Positions 18,025 to 28,030 of a stretch of 64,000 bases of DNA are shown in pieces. The position numbers were made by a program, and so were the translations under genes. The first letter of the stretch is position 1. The number at the start of each line of letters is the position of its first letter. This DNA is from Bordetella genomosp. 11. GTDB taxonomy: Bacteria > Pseudomonadota > Gammaproteobacteria > Burkholderiales > Burkholderiaceae_B. The stretch covers positions 2,542,001 through 2,606,000 of the forward strand of contig NZ_NEVS01000004.1 of the NCBI RefSeq assembly GCF_002261215.1, given 5' to 3'. The notes below the pieces were generated by a model, which worked only from the letters and a program-made list of their open reading frames with translations, was not told where the DNA came from and did not search any database.

Positions 18025-19387
18025 AATTCAGGAAGCGGGTGCTCATGCCCTGGAAGGTCAGGCGCACGGTGCCGATCGGCCCGTTACGCTGCTTGCCGAT
18101 AATGATCTCGGCCGTGCCCTTGTCCGGGGAGTCCGGGTTGTACACCTCGTCCCGGTAGATGAACAGGATCACGTCGGCGTCCTGCTCGATAGCGCCGGAT
18201 TCGCGCAGGTCGCTCATCACCGGCCGCTTGTTGGGGCGCTGTTCCAGGCTGCGGTTCAACTGCGACAGCGCGATCAGCGGGCAGTTCAGCTCCTTGGCCA
18301 GGCCCTTGAGCGAGCGGCTGATTTCGGAGATTTCCGTGGCGCGGTTTTCCCCGCCGCCGCTGCCGGACATCAGCTGCAGGTAATCGATGATGATCAGTCC
18401 CAGCTGGCCGCACTGGCGCGCCAGCCGGCGCGTCCGCGCCCGCACTTCCATCGCGCTGAGCGCCGGCGTTTCGTCGATGTAGACCTGCGCGTCCTGCATC
18501 ATCTGCACCGCATGGGTGACGCGCGGCCAATCCTCGGCAATCAGCTTTCCTGTCCGCATGCGGTGTTGGTCCAGCATGCCGACCGAACCGAGCATACGCA
18601 TGGCCAGCTGCACCGCGCCCATTTCCATGGAGAACACTGCCACCGGCAAGCCCTGCTCGATGGCGACGTGCTCGCCGATGTTCATCGAGAACGAGGTCTT
18701 GCCCATGGACGGGCGCCCCGCGACGATCACCAGGTCGCCCGGCTGCAGGCCCGAAGTCATCTTGTCGAGATCGGTAAAACCGGTCGGCACCCCGGTAACG
18801 TCCGAATCGGTGTCGCGGTGGTAAAGCTCGTCGATGCGCTCCACCACCTGGGTCAGCAAGGGCTGGATTTCCTGGAAGCCGGCCGATCCTCGCGCGCCTT
18901 CCTGCGCGATCTTGAACACCTTGGATTCGGCCTCGTCCAGCAACTGGCGGGCTTCCTTGCCTTGCGGATTCAGGGCAGCCGCGGAGATTTCGTCGGCGAT
19001 GGAAACCAGCTTGCGCAGGGTCGCGCGTTCGCGCACGATTTCCGCATACCGGCGGATGTTGGCCGCCGACGGCGTGTTGTGCGCCAGCGAGTTCAGATAG
19101 GCGATGCCGCCGACGTCGTCGGCCTTGCCCGCGCTGACCAGCGATTCGTGCACGGTAATGACGTCGGCGGGCCGCGCCAACCCCACCAGCCGGGCGATGT
19201 GCTGCCAGATCAGGCGATGGTCGTGACGATAGAAGTCTTCTTCCACCAGCACGTCGGCGATCCGGTCCCACGCCGCGTTATCCAGCAGCAGTCCACCCAG
19301 CACGGATTGCTCGGCCTCGATGGAATGCGGGGGCACCCGCAGGTAGTCGAGCGAGGTATCGGCGGAAGCGTTCATCGGTTCATTCAT
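18002..19387 (-). CDS. dnaB: Replicative DNA helicase
   Basis: This 461-residue hexameric 5'-3' helicase of the replication fork has the DnaB N-terminal domain (PHSIEAEQSVLGGLLLDN, about residues 20-120), a linker, and a RecA-like ATPase with Walker A GRPSMGKT (224-231), VFSMEM and the Walker B-like LIIIDYLQLM. The C-terminal QRNGPIGTVRLTF motif is intact and no intein is present. The start codon overlaps the stop of the upstream kinase-like gene by 4 bp (ATGA), which suggests translational coupling. The S6-S18-L9 operon lies further upstream behind a terminator. Confidence 0.97.
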   Translation of the reverse strand: MNEPMNASADTSLDYLRVPPHSIEAEQSVLGGLLLDNAAWDRIADVLVEEDFYRHDHRLIWQHIARLVGLARPADVITVHESLVSAGKADDVGGIAYLNSLAHNTPSAANIRRYAEIVRERATLRKLVSIADEISAAALNPQGKEARQLLDEAESKVFKIAQEGARGSAGFQEIQPLLTQVVERIDELYHRDTDSDVTGVPTGFTDLDKMTSGLQPGDLVIVAGRPSMGKTSFSMNIGEHVAIEQGLPVAVFSMEMGAVQLAMRMLGSVGMLDQHRMRTGKLIAEDWPRVTHAVQMMQDAQVYIDETPALSAMEVRARTRRLARQCGQLGLIIIDYLQLMSGSGGGENRATEISEISRSLKGLAKELNCPLIALSQLNRSLEQRPNKRPVMSDLRESGAIEQDADVILFIYRDEVYNPDSPDKGTAEIIIGKQRNGPIGTVRLTFQGMSTRFLNFTAGPQY

Positions 19388-20208
19388 GGTCGCAACATAT
19401 CGGCAACACGAAAAAATCCCTGGATGTCACGCGAACGTAGCCATCCTTGCAGCGGCCGTAGCGGCCAGGCCGCGCCGCGCAGGAAACGGCCCAGGCGCAA
19501 CAGGCGGACGCGCACGTCGGGATCCGGATTGGCTTCGAAGTAAGTCGTCAGCATAACCTGACCGAGCCGGGGCATGATTGCAGCTGGCAGATTGCGCATG
19601 GACAGCATCGAGGCCAACATCTGGAACAGGTCATAGGCCTGGCCCAGGGGGCGGGACAAGGCCTCGCCGATGTTTTCCTCGAAATCGATACGCCACATCT
19701 CCTTGCCGCGGATGGTCAGATTGCGGATCTGCGCGCCGCCGTGGCAAAAACCCTGCTTGTGGAATTCCGCCAGGTCGCGGCCGGCCTGCGCCGCAAGCGC
19801 GATACGCGCCTCGTCGGTGCCATGGCGAAGCAAGGCGTTCAGGTCGGTCCCCACGTGTTCCAGGACCAGCAATCCGGGCTCTTCCCACCAGATGTCCGGC
19901 ACCCGGCAATTCGCCGCGCGCAGGCGCCGCAGCCGTTCGGCCTCGTAGTCCAGGCCATTGCGCAGCAGGACGCGGGGATTGGGAAATTCTCCCAGGACCA
20001 GCTTGCAGCCCAGGGCCAGCAATGCGGCCCGGATATAGCGCAGGACGTAACTGAGGGCGCCACGCACGCCGGGACGGCGGTACTTGACCACGCACCATAC
20101 GCCATCGATCCTGACCTCGTCGACGGACGGCAGGGTCGTCTGCTTGGCCCGCACCAGCCAATCATGCAGGCCGGCAGGCGGGGAATCGTGTTCAGGCGGC
20201 GAACTCAA
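19384..20208 (-). CDS. Kinase-like protein (BUD32/lipopolysaccharide-kinase-like), catalytic Asp replaced
   Basis: This is a 274-residue protein with a degenerate kinase fold: a VVKYRRP strand with a candidate ATP lysine (Lys42), a possible alpha-C glutamate (YEAERLRRL), a hinge LLVLEHV, the loop CHGGAQIRNL (156-163 region) and an IDFEE metal-loop equivalent (174-178). In active kinases the loop reads H-x-D-(4)-N; here the Asp is Gly while His and Asn remain, so it may be inactive or unconventional. I chose a TTG start at 20208 because the longest frame starts with a GTG inside the loop of the rplI terminator hairpin. Its stop overlaps the dnaB start. Function is unknown. Confidence 0.72.
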   Translation of the reverse strand: MSSPPEHDSPPAGLHDWLVRAKQTTLPSVDEVRIDGVWCVVKYRRPGVRGALSYVLRYIRAALLALGCKLVLGEFPNPRVLLRNGLDYEAERLRRLRAANCRVPDIWWEEPGLLVLEHVGTDLNALLRHGTDEARIALAAQAGRDLAEFHKQGFCHGGAQIRNLTIRGKEMWRIDFEENIGEALSRPLGQAYDLFQMLASMLSMRNLPAAIMPRLGQVMLTTYFEANPDPDVRVRLLRLGRFLRGAAWPLRPLQGWLRSRDIQGFFRVADMLRP

Positions 20209-20236
20209 ACGCGGGCCTTGATAAAAGTGAAGGTAC

Positions 20237-20265
20237 AAAAAAGAAGCCGGCACCAGGCCGGCTTC
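20237..20265 (-). terminator. Rho-independent terminator of the rpsF-priB-rpsR-rplI operon
   Basis: Read on the minus strand, an 8-bp stem GAAGCCGG / CCGGCTTC with a 7-base loop is followed by TTTTTTGTAC. It lies 57 bp past the rplI stop. It separates the ribosomal operon from the kinase-like gene and dnaB. Confidence 0.85.
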
Positions 20266-20321
20266 CTTTGCCGCATGCGGGCCAGCGGCGTACGCACAGA
20301 GGCCCGCTGGCGCGAGGGGTC

Positions 20322-20777
20322 TTAGGCGATTTCGCCTTCGACCACGACGGTGACTTCCACCAACACATCCGCGTGCAGGCTGATCTGGATCGGGTATTCG
20401 CCGATGGCCTTCAGCGGACCGGAGGGCAGGCGCACGTTGGCCTTCTCCACCGAGTCGTAGCCAGCCTTGTGCAGGGCAGCGACGATGTCGCCGCTGGTCA
20501 CGGAGCCGAACAGGCGGCCGTCGACACCGGCCTTCTGCTGGATCTTGACCTGCTGGCCATTCAGGCGGTCAGCCACGGTTTGCGCGGCGGCCAGCTTTTC
20601 GGCCTGCACCTTTTCGAGCTCGGCGCGGCGCGCTTCGAACGCTTCCAGCACCTTGGGCGTGACGCGTTGCGCCTTCTTCTGGGGAATCAGCCAATTGCGG
20701 GCGAAACCGTCACGGACACGGACTTTGTCGCCCAGGTTGCCCTTGCCGGGGACTTTTTCGAGCAGGATCACTTCCAT
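20322..20777 (-). CDS. rplI: 50S ribosomal protein L9
   Basis: This 151-residue protein of the large subunit binds 23S rRNA domain V. The start [20 protein letters not shown] and the [13 protein letters not shown] segment are the L9 signature, followed by the long connecting helix (about residues 40-75) and the C-terminal domain ending [11 protein letters not shown]. It is the last gene of the rpsF-priB-rpsR-rplI operon. A strong terminator follows. Confidence 0.98.
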   Translation of the reverse strand: MEVILLEKVPGKGNLGDKVRVRDGFARNWLIPQKKAQRVTPKVLEAFEARRAELEKVQAEKLAAAQTVADRLNGQQVKIQQKAGVDGRLFGSVTSGDIVAALHKAGYDSVEKANVRLPSGPLKAIGEYPIQISLHADVLVEVTVVVEGEIA

Positions 20778-20790
20778 CGCGATCTCCGGA

Positions 20791-21063
20791 TCAATTGTGG
20801 TTATCGGTGTACGGCAACAGCGCCAGGAAGCGCGCGCGCTTGATGGCGGTGTCGAGCTGACGCTGGTAATGCGCCTTCGTGCCGGTCAGGCGAGCCGGAA
20901 TGATCTTGCCGTTTTCCTGGATGAAGTCGCGCAGCGTGTCCAGATCCTTGTAGTCGATCTCTTCCACGCCAGCCGCCGTGAAGCGGCAGAACTTGCGGCG
21001 CTTGAACAGCGGATTCTGCTGCGTGAACTTGCGTTTTTCCTTGCGCTTGCCAAAGAAAGCCAT
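20791..21063 (-). CDS. rpsR: 30S ribosomal protein S18
   Basis: This 90-residue small-subunit protein partners with S6 on 16S rRNA. The basic N-terminus ([26 protein letters not shown]) is given by position only, residues 1-26. The conserved core is [19 protein letters not shown], then [13 protein letters not shown] and [10 protein letters not shown]. It lies 13 bp before rplI and about 100 bp after priB, the classical order. Confidence 0.98.
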   Translation of the reverse strand: MAFFGKRKEKRKFTQQNPLFKRRKFCRFTAAGVEEIDYKDLDTLRDFIQENGKIIPARLTGTKAHYQRQLDTAIKRARFLALLPYTDNHN

Positions 21064-21161
21064 GATGTGCCTCTTGATTTCGTGTGGGTCGTGGACCCGT
21101 AATCCTTACCTATGCAGGCGTTCCCTGCCCCATCGTTCCTGCCCGGTGTCCAGGCGGCCCA

Positions 21162-21479
21162 TCAGGCCACCAGTGGATCCCCGCCGGTCGACAACCTGGT
21201 CGCGCGCTGCACATGCAGCTTCAGCTTGACCGCCCCCTGGCGAACCGGAGCCAGAAAGCCTTGCACCTGCAGCGACGTACCCAGCTGGATATCCGCCAGC
21301 ATCAGCGCCAGGTCGCCCATCAGGACCGCCTGTATCGTCAGTTCGACGCGGCGCGGGTGGCCAGCCTCGATCACTTCCGACACATGTTCCAGCAACATCT
21401 CCAGCACGGGAATCCCGGCGGGAGTGTGCCGCAGCGGCTCTCTTTCAAGAACCTGGGCGCTTAACGCTGTTTCGTTCAT
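21162..21479 (-). CDS. priB: Primosomal replication protein PriB
   Basis: This 105-residue OB-fold single-strand DNA-binding protein helps PriA reload the replisome at stalled forks. Blocks such as [33 protein letters not shown] and [14 protein letters not shown] match PriB, whose gene classically lies between rpsF and rpsR. It is slightly shorter and more divergent than its ribosomal neighbours, as usual. Spacing is 63 bp to rpsF and 98 bp to rpsR. Confidence 0.93.
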   Translation of the reverse strand: MNETALSAQVLEREPLRHTPAGIPVLEMLLEHVSEVIEAGHPRRVELTIQAVLMGDLALMLADIQLGTSLQVQGFLAPVRQGAVKLKLHVQRATRLSTGGDPLVA

Positions 21480-21542
21480 CGCTTGCCGGCCGAGCCGGGT
21501 TGCCGGTGTCGTGGGCGGAACGTCCTGCCCTCGAAAACCGTT

Positions 21543-21920
21543 TTATTCAGCAGCCTGGGGGACAACCGCTTCCGCGGACGCCTTGCGGGCTTCTTCGCGC
21601 TCGACCGACTTCATCATGATCGAGGCACCGGTCTGGGCCTTCTTGGTCTTGATGACCAGATGGCGCAGGACGGCATCGTTGTAGCGGAAGGAATGCTCCA
21701 GCTCGTCCAGCGTGGACTGATTGCATTCGATGTTCAGGCACACATAGTGGGCCTTGACCAGCTTCTGGATGGGATAAGCCAGTTGACGGCGGCCCCAGTC
21801 TTCCAGACGGTGCACGGTACCGCCCTGGCCGGTAACCAGCGACTGATACCGTTCGACCATGGCGGGCACTTGCTCGCTCTGGTCGGGATGAACGATGAAC
21901 ACTACTTCGTAGTGACGCAT
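21543..21920 (-). CDS. rpsF: 30S ribosomal protein S6
   Basis: This 125-residue protein binds 16S rRNA with S18. The start is the ATG at 21920 ([18 protein letters not shown]) with GGAG upstream, although the frame stays open further. Typical blocks are [18 protein letters not shown] and [18 protein letters not shown]. The C-terminus carries an alanine-rich tail ([10 protein letters not shown]). It is first in its operon and served by a good sigma-70 promoter about 120 bp upstream. Confidence 0.97.
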   Translation of the reverse strand: MRHYEVVFIVHPDQSEQVPAMVERYQSLVTGQGGTVHRLEDWGRRQLAYPIQKLVKAHYVCLNIECNQSTLDELEHSFRYNDAVLRHLVIKTKKAQTGASIMMKSVEREEARKASAEAVVPQAAE

Positions 21921-22235
21921 GGGTAAAACTCCTGGTGGATGTCCCGCGCCGCGCGGAAATGGGCGAACTGCGCCCAACCGCCGCCCCGGCCCGGGGGGCA
22001 GCCCGCCGCCCAATGTGGACAGTCGAGCAGGAAAGCCCTCGATTATCGCCGGAATCGAGTGATTGTGCAACCGCACAAACTCCCGTCGCGTTCGCACAAC
22101 GGGACCGCCCTTGCGGGGCGGGCAAGGCGAGCCGGCGTACCGGCGGCCCGCCGGCACCCTTGCGGACGGGGAAATGCGGCGGGAATCGCCGCGCCGACCG
22201 CGCCGGCCACGCCGGCAGGGTCGCCGGCCTTACGG
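21921..22235. other. 315-bp spacer between folE2 and rpsF
   Basis: This gap holds the promoter and an approximately 115-base leader of the rpsF operon plus GC-rich inverted repeats just after folE2. I see no gene in it. The leader may carry an S6/S18 feedback site, which is known for rpsF leaders in other bacteria, but I could not identify a specific structure. Confidence 0.5.
22042..22070 (-). promoter_or_regulatory. Sigma-70 promoter of the rpsF operon
   Basis: On the minus strand TTGCAC and GATAAT are spaced by exactly 17 bp, a strong match in such GC-rich DNA. Transcription should begin near 22035, leaving a leader of about 115 bases before the S6 start codon. Confidence 0.7.
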
Positions 22236-23051
22236 TCAGGCCGCGGCCGGGCCTTCGCCTTCCACCACCGCGTAGGCGGAATGGTTGTGGATGGACTCGA
22301 AGTTTTCGGCTTCCACGCGGTAACGGGCCACGCCGGGACGCACGGACAGACGTGCCGCCACGTCGCGAACGAGATCTTCGACGAACTTCGGATTGTCGTA
22401 GGCGCGTTCCGTGACGAACTTTTCGTCCGGACGCTTGAGCAGGCCCCAGACTTCGCAGGAACCTTCGTCCTCGATCAGCCGGATGAGGGCGTCGACGCCC
22501 ACTTCATCGTCGATCAGCGCCGCCACGGTCACGTGGGAGCGCTGGTTATGGGCGCCGTATTCCGAAATCGCCTTGGAACAGGGGCACAGGCTGGTCAGCG
22601 GCACCTGCACGATCAATTCGAATTCGACCTCTTCCCCGGCGGCACGGGCGACCCACTGGATCTCGTAGTCCATCAGGCTCTGCACCCCGGAAACGGGCGC
22701 GGACTTGTTGATGAAATACGGAAAGGCCGCCGTGATATCGCCACGCTCGGCATGCAGCAAGGGCAACATTTCCCGCGCCATCACCCGGAACAAGGCCGGC
22801 GTCATGGGCGTGCTGCGATACTTTTCCAGCAGCGCGACGAAGCGGGACATGTGAGTGCCCTTCTCTTCGGCGGGCAACGCCACCGTCAAGGTCCAGTTGG
22901 CGACCGTTGCCATGGCGCCGCCGTCCGCGGCCTGAACCAGCATGGGATGGCGCACGCCACGTATCCCGACGCGCTGGATAGGAATATGCCGCGTATCGGC
23001 CGAACTCTGGATGTCCGGCATGACGAGGGCGGGGTCGATGGGGGAATTCAT
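22236..23051 (-). CDS. folE2: GTP cyclohydrolase FolE2 (type IB)
   Basis: This 271-residue enzyme makes dihydroneopterin triphosphate from GTP, the entry to folate and queuosine precursors, and can work with metals other than zinc. Recognisable blocks are [25 protein letters not shown] and [21 protein letters not shown], which contains the catalytic cysteine. The end is the [18 protein letters not shown] segment seen here as [17 protein letters not shown]. The ATG at 23051 is preferred over an in-frame TTG 18 bp upstream. It lies 133 bp downstream of dxs on the same strand. No Zur box was looked for beyond a visual scan. Confidence 0.96.
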   Translation of the reverse strand: MNSPIDPALVMPDIQSSADTRHIPIQRVGIRGVRHPMLVQAADGGAMATVANWTLTVALPAEEKGTHMSRFVALLEKYRSTPMTPALFRVMAREMLPLLHAERGDITAAFPYFINKSAPVSGVQSLMDYEIQWVARAAGEEVEFELIVQVPLTSLCPCSKAISEYGAHNQRSHVTVAALIDDEVGVDALIRLIEDEGSCEVWGLLKRPDEKFVTERAYDNPKFVEDLVRDVAARLSVRPGVARYRVEAENFESIHNHSAYAVVEGEGPAAA

Positions 23052-23184
23052 AGTTCTGGCCTGTGACAAACGTGCTTCCGGAGCACCGTCTCGAGTGTCG
23101 ATGGACGAGCATTATCGCCCAACACGACGCGCGGGCCCGGGAAAACCCTTTTCCCGACAGGTTTCCGGGCGTTCCGGCCGGGCT

Positions 23185-25074
23185 TTATCCGTGATTTACC
23201 TTGGGCAGCGGCCGAGCCAGCAACGTGCCGAAACGCGACCGCACGGCGGCCTCGATACCCGCGGCATCCAGGCCCACCCCGGCCAGCAGGGCTTGTTGCT
23301 CCCCGTGGTCGATGAAGCGATCCGGCAGGCCCAGCTGCAATACGGGCATGGCGATACCGGCGGCATTCAAGGCTTCGCAGACGGCGCTGCCCGCGCCGCC
23401 CATGATGGCGCCTTCCTCGATGGTCACCAGGGCATCGTGGCTCGAGGCCAGCTCGTGGACCAGCGCCTCGTCCAGCGGTTTGACGAAGCGCATATCCGCC
23501 ACCGTCGCGTCCAGCGCTTCGGCCGCCTTCTGCGCCGCCGGCAGCAGGGTGCCGAAGCACAGGATGGCGATCCTGGCGCCATGGCGCCGCACGATGCCCT
23601 TGCCCAGCGGCACTTCGTCCAGGCCGGCAGGCACCGCCGCGCCACGGCCGCCGCCGCGCGGGTAGCGCACCGAGGCGGGGCCGGCGTGGCGATAACAGGT
23701 GGTCAGCAGCAGGCGGGCCTCGGCCTCGTCCGAAGGCGTGGCCACGACCATATTGGGAACGCAGCGCAGAAAAGCGATGTCGTAATTGCCGGCGTGGGTG
23801 GCGCCATCCGCCCCTACCAGGCCAGCCCGGTCCAGCGCGAAGGTCACGTCCAGGTTCTGCAGCGCGACGTCATGGATGAACTGGTCGTAGCCGCGCTGCA
23901 TGAAGGTCGAATAAATCGCCACCACCGGCTTCTGTCCCTCGCAGGCCAGTCCGGCGGCGAAGGTGACGGCATGCTGCTCGGCAATACCGACATCGAAGTA
24001 GCGCGACGGGAAACGGCGCTCGAATTCCACCAGCCCGCTGCCCTCGCGCATGGCGGGCGTGATGCCCACCAGGCGCTCATCCTGTTCCGCCATATCGCAC
24101 AGCCATTGGCCGAAGACCTGGGTAAAGGTCATCTTGGCTGGCGACTTGGCCGGCACGATGCCGACCGCGGGATCGAACTTGCCGGGACCGTGATACAGCA
24201 CGGGGTCGGCCTCGGCCAGCTTGTAGCCCTGGCCCTTGCGCGTCACGACGTGCAGGAATTGCAAGCCCTGAAGCGCTTTCAGGTTCTGCAGGGTCGGCAC
24301 CAGCGCGTCGAGGTCGTGCCCATCGATCGGCCCCACGTAGTTGAACCCGAATTCCTCGAAGAGCGTCGCGGGCGTGACCATGCCCTTGGCATGCTCCTCG
24401 ATGCGCCGGGCCAGTTCCAGTACCGGCGGCACGTGCTGCAGCACGGCCTTGCCGACATTCTTGGCGGCCGCGTAGAAGCGGCCGGACATCAGGCGGGCCA
24501 GGTAGCGATTCAATGCCCCGACCGGTGGCGAGATCGACATGTCGTTGTCGTTCAGGATCACCAGCAGGTTGATGCCGGGCGTGACGCCCGCGTTGTTCAT
24601 GGCCTCGAAGGCCATGCCCGCCGACATGGCGCCGTCGCCGATCACGGCGATGTGCTGGCGCGATACGCCGGCGTTGCGCGATGCCACCGCCATGCCCAGG
24701 GCCGCCGAAATGGAGGTGGAGGAATGGGCGGTGCCGAAGGCGTCGTATTCGGATTCGCAACGGCGCGGGAAACCGGAGATACCGCCGGCCTGGCGCAAAT
24801 GGGCCATGCCCTCGCGCCGGCCGGTGAGGATCTTGTGCGGATAGGACTGGTGCCCCACATCCCAGACCACGCGGTCGTGCGGCGTGTCGAACACATAGTG
24901 CAGCGCCAACGTAAGCTCCACCGTGCCCAGATTGGACGACAGATGTCCGCCGGTGCGGGAAACCGAGGCCAGAATGAAGGCGCGCAGCTCGTCGGCGAGC
25001 TTTTTCAGCGCGCGGCGGTCCAGTCGCTTCAGATCCGCGGGGCTATCGATGGTTTCCAGTAATTCAGTGGTCAT
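23185..25074 (-). CDS. dxs: 1-deoxy-D-xylulose-5-phosphate synthase
   Basis: This 629-residue TPP enzyme condenses pyruvate and glyceraldehyde-3-phosphate, the first step of the MEP isoprenoid pathway. The N-terminal part has [22 protein letters not shown] and the TPP motif [18 protein letters not shown]. The central part has the glutamate region [17 protein letters not shown], and a C-terminal transketolase domain follows. I use the ATG at 25074 (MTTELLETI); an in-frame start 15 bp earlier is less likely. The gene follows ispA after 44 bp and forms the usual xseB-ispA-dxs isoprenoid operon. Confidence 0.97.
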   Translation of the reverse strand: MTTELLETIDSPADLKRLDRRALKKLADELRAFILASVSRTGGHLSSNLGTVELTLALHYVFDTPHDRVVWDVGHQSYPHKILTGRREGMAHLRQAGGISGFPRRCESEYDAFGTAHSSTSISAALGMAVASRNAGVSRQHIAVIGDGAMSAGMAFEAMNNAGVTPGINLLVILNDNDMSISPPVGALNRYLARLMSGRFYAAAKNVGKAVLQHVPPVLELARRIEEHAKGMVTPATLFEEFGFNYVGPIDGHDLDALVPTLQNLKALQGLQFLHVVTRKGQGYKLAEADPVLYHGPGKFDPAVGIVPAKSPAKMTFTQVFGQWLCDMAEQDERLVGITPAMREGSGLVEFERRFPSRYFDVGIAEQHAVTFAAGLACEGQKPVVAIYSTFMQRGYDQFIHDVALQNLDVTFALDRAGLVGADGATHAGNYDIAFLRCVPNMVVATPSDEAEARLLLTTCYRHAGPASVRYPRGGGRGAAVPAGLDEVPLGKGIVRRHGARIAILCFGTLLPAAQKAAEALDATVADMRFVKPLDEALVHELASSHDALVTIEEGAIMGGAGSAVCEALNAAGIAMPVLQLGLPDRFIDHGEQQALLAGVGLDAAGIEAAVRSRFGTLLARPLPKVNHG

Positions 25075-25118
25075 GCTTTCCGCAACCAAGGGCGAGGCCG
25101 ATCACGCCGGGGCGTGCA

Positions 25119-26030
25119 TCAACGGTCCCGCAATACGATGAAATCGGCCAGTTCCGCCAGCCGCGCGCGTCCTTCGCCCAATGGGGTCAGGGCCTGCAGG
25201 GCGGCTTGCCGCAAGTCTTGCGCCAAGGCGCGCGCCTGCTCCAGGCCCATCAGTGAAACATAGGTCGGCTTGTTGTCCGCGGCGTCCTTGCCCGCGGTCT
25301 TGCCCAGCCTGCCCGAGTCCGCCGTGACGTCCAGGATATCGTCAACTACCTGGAAGGCCAGGCCCATGGCCTGCGCGTAGTCGTCCAGGGCCTGGCGCGC
25401 GCTGGAGCTGGCCCCGGATACGATGCCGCCCAGCGCCACGCTGACGGCCAGCATGGCACCGGTCTTCATGCCATGCATGGTCTGCAATGCGTCGCGATCC
25501 AGCGCGCGGCCCACGCTTTCCAGATCGATGGCCTGCCCGCCGGCCATGCCAAGGCTGCCGGACGCGCGCGCCAGCGCCCGCGTCGCCTGCACGACCAGCG
25601 CAGGCGCGATCGGCATTTCGGAAAGCAGCTCGAAGGCCAGCGGCTGCAAGGCATCTCCCACCAGCATCGCGGTGGCCTCATCGTATTGCACGTGCGTGGT
25701 GGGGCGCCCGCGCCGCAGGGTGTCGTCGTCCATGCAGGGCAGATCGTCGTGCACCAACGAATACGCGTGTATCAGCTCCACCGCGGCCGCGGCGCGATCC
25801 AGCGAAGCTTCCACCGCGGCGGCATGACCGCTGATCGGGCAAGCCTGGCCGGCCGCATAGACAAGCGCGGCGCGCACGCGCTTGCCGCCGCCCAGCACGG
25901 CATAGCGCATGGCTTCATGCAGGCGCGCGGGCACGGCGTCCGCGGGAGGCAGCAGTTCATCCAGCGTCCGTTCAATATGCGCGGCGCGGTCCGACAGCCA
26001 GTCCTGGAAAGCGAGATGCGATTGCTTCAT
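25119..26030 (-). CDS. ispA: Farnesyl diphosphate synthase (polyprenyl synthetase)
   Basis: This 303-residue enzyme adds isopentenyl diphosphate to make geranyl and farnesyl diphosphate. The first Asp-rich motif is in [21 protein letters not shown] and the second is DDILD in [27 protein letters not shown] binds IPP. The two residues between the Asp pairs and the spacing fit the bacterial short-chain FPP synthases. Its start overlaps the xseB stop by 4 bp, and dxs follows. Confidence 0.96.
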   Translation of the reverse strand: MKQSHLAFQDWLSDRAAHIERTLDELLPPADAVPARLHEAMRYAVLGGGKRVRAALVYAAGQACPISGHAAAVEASLDRAAAAVELIHAYSLVHDDLPCMDDDTLRRGRPTTHVQYDEATAMLVGDALQPLAFELLSEMPIAPALVVQATRALARASGSLGMAGGQAIDLESVGRALDRDALQTMHGMKTGAMLAVSVALGGIVSGASSSARQALDDYAQAMGLAFQVVDDILDVTADSGRLGKTAGKDAADNKPTYVSLMGLEQARALAQDLRQAALQALTPLGEGRARLAELADFIVLRDR

Positions 26031-26353
26031 CCGTTCGATTCGTCATCCAGCGCGCCCGGATCCAGAGGGCGCAGCAGGTCGCCTTCGAGGACGCGTACCT
26101 GCTGTTCGGCCTGGGCCAGGCGCTCCTGGCAGATGCGCGTCAGCTCCACGCCGCGGCGATAGGCCGCGAGCGATTCCTCCAGCGGGAGCGAACCGTCTTC
26201 CATGGCGGAGACCAGTGCTTCGAGCTGGGCCAGGGCGGTTTCGAAATCCTGCGGCAGCGCGGACGCACCGCGGTTCATGGTCGCGTCCTGCGCGTCGGGG
26301 CGGTTGCTCGGCGTGGGGGAATCATCGCGCGGATCGGCTTGCGTTGGGGCCAA
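26027..26353 (-). CDS. xseB: Exodeoxyribonuclease VII small subunit
   Basis: This approximately 108-residue helical protein pairs in several copies with XseA to degrade single-stranded DNA. The core is [35 protein letters not shown] (about residues 37-71), given by position, followed by [24 protein letters not shown] chose a TTG at 26353 because GGAG lies 6 bp upstream; an in-frame ATG at 26278 would give an 83-residue version starting closer to the conserved core. The stop overlaps ispA. The gene heads the xseB-ispA-dxs operon. Confidence 0.88.
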   Translation of the reverse strand: MAPTQADPRDDSPTPSNRPDAQDATMNRGASALPQDFETALAQLEALVSAMEDGSLPLEESLAAYRRGVELTRICQERLAQAEQQVRVLEGDLLRPLDPGALDDESNG

Positions 26354-26588
26354 GCGTGTCTCCGGTAAGGCTGGCTTGTGGGTAATCCTGGGATTGTACG
26401 AGATCGCGGCCGCCGGGCCCCAGGGCATCCCCGATTGCGTTCCCGCCGGGCGCTTCTTATAGTCGTGCGCCTGGCGTTACATCGACCCGGCGGCCGGCAG
26501 CGCGTCGTTCGGGATCGCGGCGCGCCGACCGATGGGCAACACGTTGGCCGGGGCACGCCCGGCGTAGATAAAACAAAGGGGAATACCA

Positions 26589-27554
26589 ATGCCTTCCTGG
26601 GGCAAAGTCATCGCCGCGGCCCTGCTGGCCGCCACCTGCACCGCCGTGCAGGCACAAACCTATCCGGCCCGGCCCATCAAGGTCGTGTCGCCCTTCCCCG
26701 CCGGAGGGGCCACCGATGTCCTGACGCGGCTGCTGGCCGAACGCATGGGCAAGGACCTGGGCGTCGCCATGGTGGTGGAAAACCGCGCGGGCGCCGGCAC
26801 AAGCATCGGTGCGTCGTTCGTCCAGCGCGAGCCCGCCGACGGCTACACCATCCTCATGGCCACCAACTCCACGCTGGTGACGAATCGCTATCTCTACAAG
26901 GAACTGCCGTACGATCCGGACGGCTTCGACCCCATCGGCATGGTCGGCATCGGGCCGCTGGTGCTGCTGGCCAGCCCCAAGGCGCCGTTCAAAAACACGA
27001 AGGAGCTGGTCCAGTACGCGAGCCAGCATCCCGGCAAGGTCACCTTCGCCACCTTCGGTCCGGGCACCTCGTCGCACCTGGCCGCCGAAGAGTTCAAGAG
27101 CCTGACCGGGACGGACATGCTGCACGTTCCCTTCAAGGGCGCCACGCAGGCGCTGCCGGCCCTGATCGCCGGCGACGTGGACATCTTCTTCGACATGGTC
27201 GCGACCGGGATGCCGCAGGCCAACGCGGGCAAGGTCAACGTCTTCGGCATCACCAGTCCGCAACGCCTGGACACCGAGCCCAAGCTGGCCACCCTGGCCG
27301 AACAAGGCTATCCGAAGTTCGACATCACCGCCTGGTTCAGCTTCGTCGCCCCCCGGCATACGTCCCCGGAAGCCCTGGCCAAGCTGCGCGCCGCGCTGGC
27401 CGATGCGTTGAAGGACGAAACCGTCCGGAAAAAAATGCTGGATATGGGGATACAGCCCGCCTCGGGCACCCCGGAAGCATTGACCGCCCAGATCAAGGCC
27501 GAACAGCCGGTCGTCCAGAAACTCGTGCAGCAAGCCCACGTGGTTCTGCAGTAA
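26589..27554 (+). CDS. Bug-family periplasmic solute-binding protein
   Basis: This 321-residue secreted TctC/Bug receptor has a Sec signal peptide (residues 1-22, ending AVQAQ). Family blocks follow: YPARPIKVVSPFPAGGATDV, VVENRAGAGTSIGA, ADGYTILMATNSTLV and HVPFKGATQALPALIAGDVD. No membrane transport genes are adjacent. It is divergent from xseB. The Rieske oxygenase gene lies downstream on the same strand but is separated by a 79-bp repeat array and hairpins, so co-transcription is doubtful. The ligand is unknown. Confidence 0.9.
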   Translation: MPSWGKVIAAALLAATCTAVQAQTYPARPIKVVSPFPAGGATDVLTRLLAERMGKDLGVAMVVENRAGAGTSIGASFVQREPADGYTILMATNSTLVTNRYLYKELPYDPDGFDPIGMVGIGPLVLLASPKAPFKNTKELVQYASQHPGKVTFATFGPGTSSHLAAEEFKSLTGTDMLHVPFKGATQALPALIAGDVDIFFDMVATGMPQANAGKVNVFGITSPQRLDTEPKLATLAEQGYPKFDITAWFSFVAPRHTSPEALAKLRAALADALKDETVRKKMLDMGIQPASGTPEALTAQIKAEQPVVQKLVQQAHVVLQ

Positions 27555-27561
27555 AGAAGCA

Positions 27562-28015
27562 CTGCGCGACCCCTCCCCAAGGGAGGGCCGCGCGCCCTCC
27601 GGGCGGCCGCGCGGGCGCGTGGGAATTAGCCCTCCTGTCGCTGCGCGACCCCTCCCCAAGGGAGGGCCGCGCGCCCTCCGGGCGGCCGCGCGGGCGCGCG
27701 GGAATTAGCCCTCCTGTCGCTACGCGACCCCTCCCCAAGGGAGGGCCGCGCGCCCTCCGGGCGGCCGCGCGGGCGCGCGGGAGTTAGCCCTCCTGTCGCT
27801 ACGCGACCCCTCCCCAAGGGAGGCCCGCGCGCCCTCCGGACGGCCGCGCGGGCGCGTGGGAGTTAGCCCTCCTGTCGCTGCGCGACCCCTCCCCAAGGGA
27901 GGGCCACGCGCCCTCCGGACGGCCGCGCGGGCGCGTGGGAGTTAGCCCTCCTGTCGCTGCGCGACCCCTCCCCAAGGGAGGGCCACGCGCCCTCCGGGCG
28001 GCCGCGCGGGCGCGC
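27562..28015. repeat. Tandem array of a 79-bp repeat, about 5.75 copies
   Basis: Copies begin at 27562, 27641, 27720, 27799, 27878 and 27957; the last stops after about 59 bp. Every unit starts with CTGCGCGACCCC or CTACGCGACCCC and holds two self-complementary parts, CCCTCCCCAAGGGAGGG and a GC-only CCGGGCGGCCGCGCGGG stretch, then TTAGCCCTCCTGTCG. Copies differ by single substitutions shared between neighbours (GGCCAC in copies 5 and 6, CCGGAC in 4 and 5), as expected from stepwise duplication. Because 79 is not a multiple of 3, frames rotate from copy to copy, so the array is not coding. It occupies most of a 574-bp gene-free stretch between the Bug gene and the Rieske gene. Confidence 0.95.
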
Positions 28016-28030
28016 TTGTAGCGCCTGGGG

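Noticed and set aside
27562..28015. CRISPR array
   Set aside because: Units are contiguous with no unique spacers and no cas genes are present.
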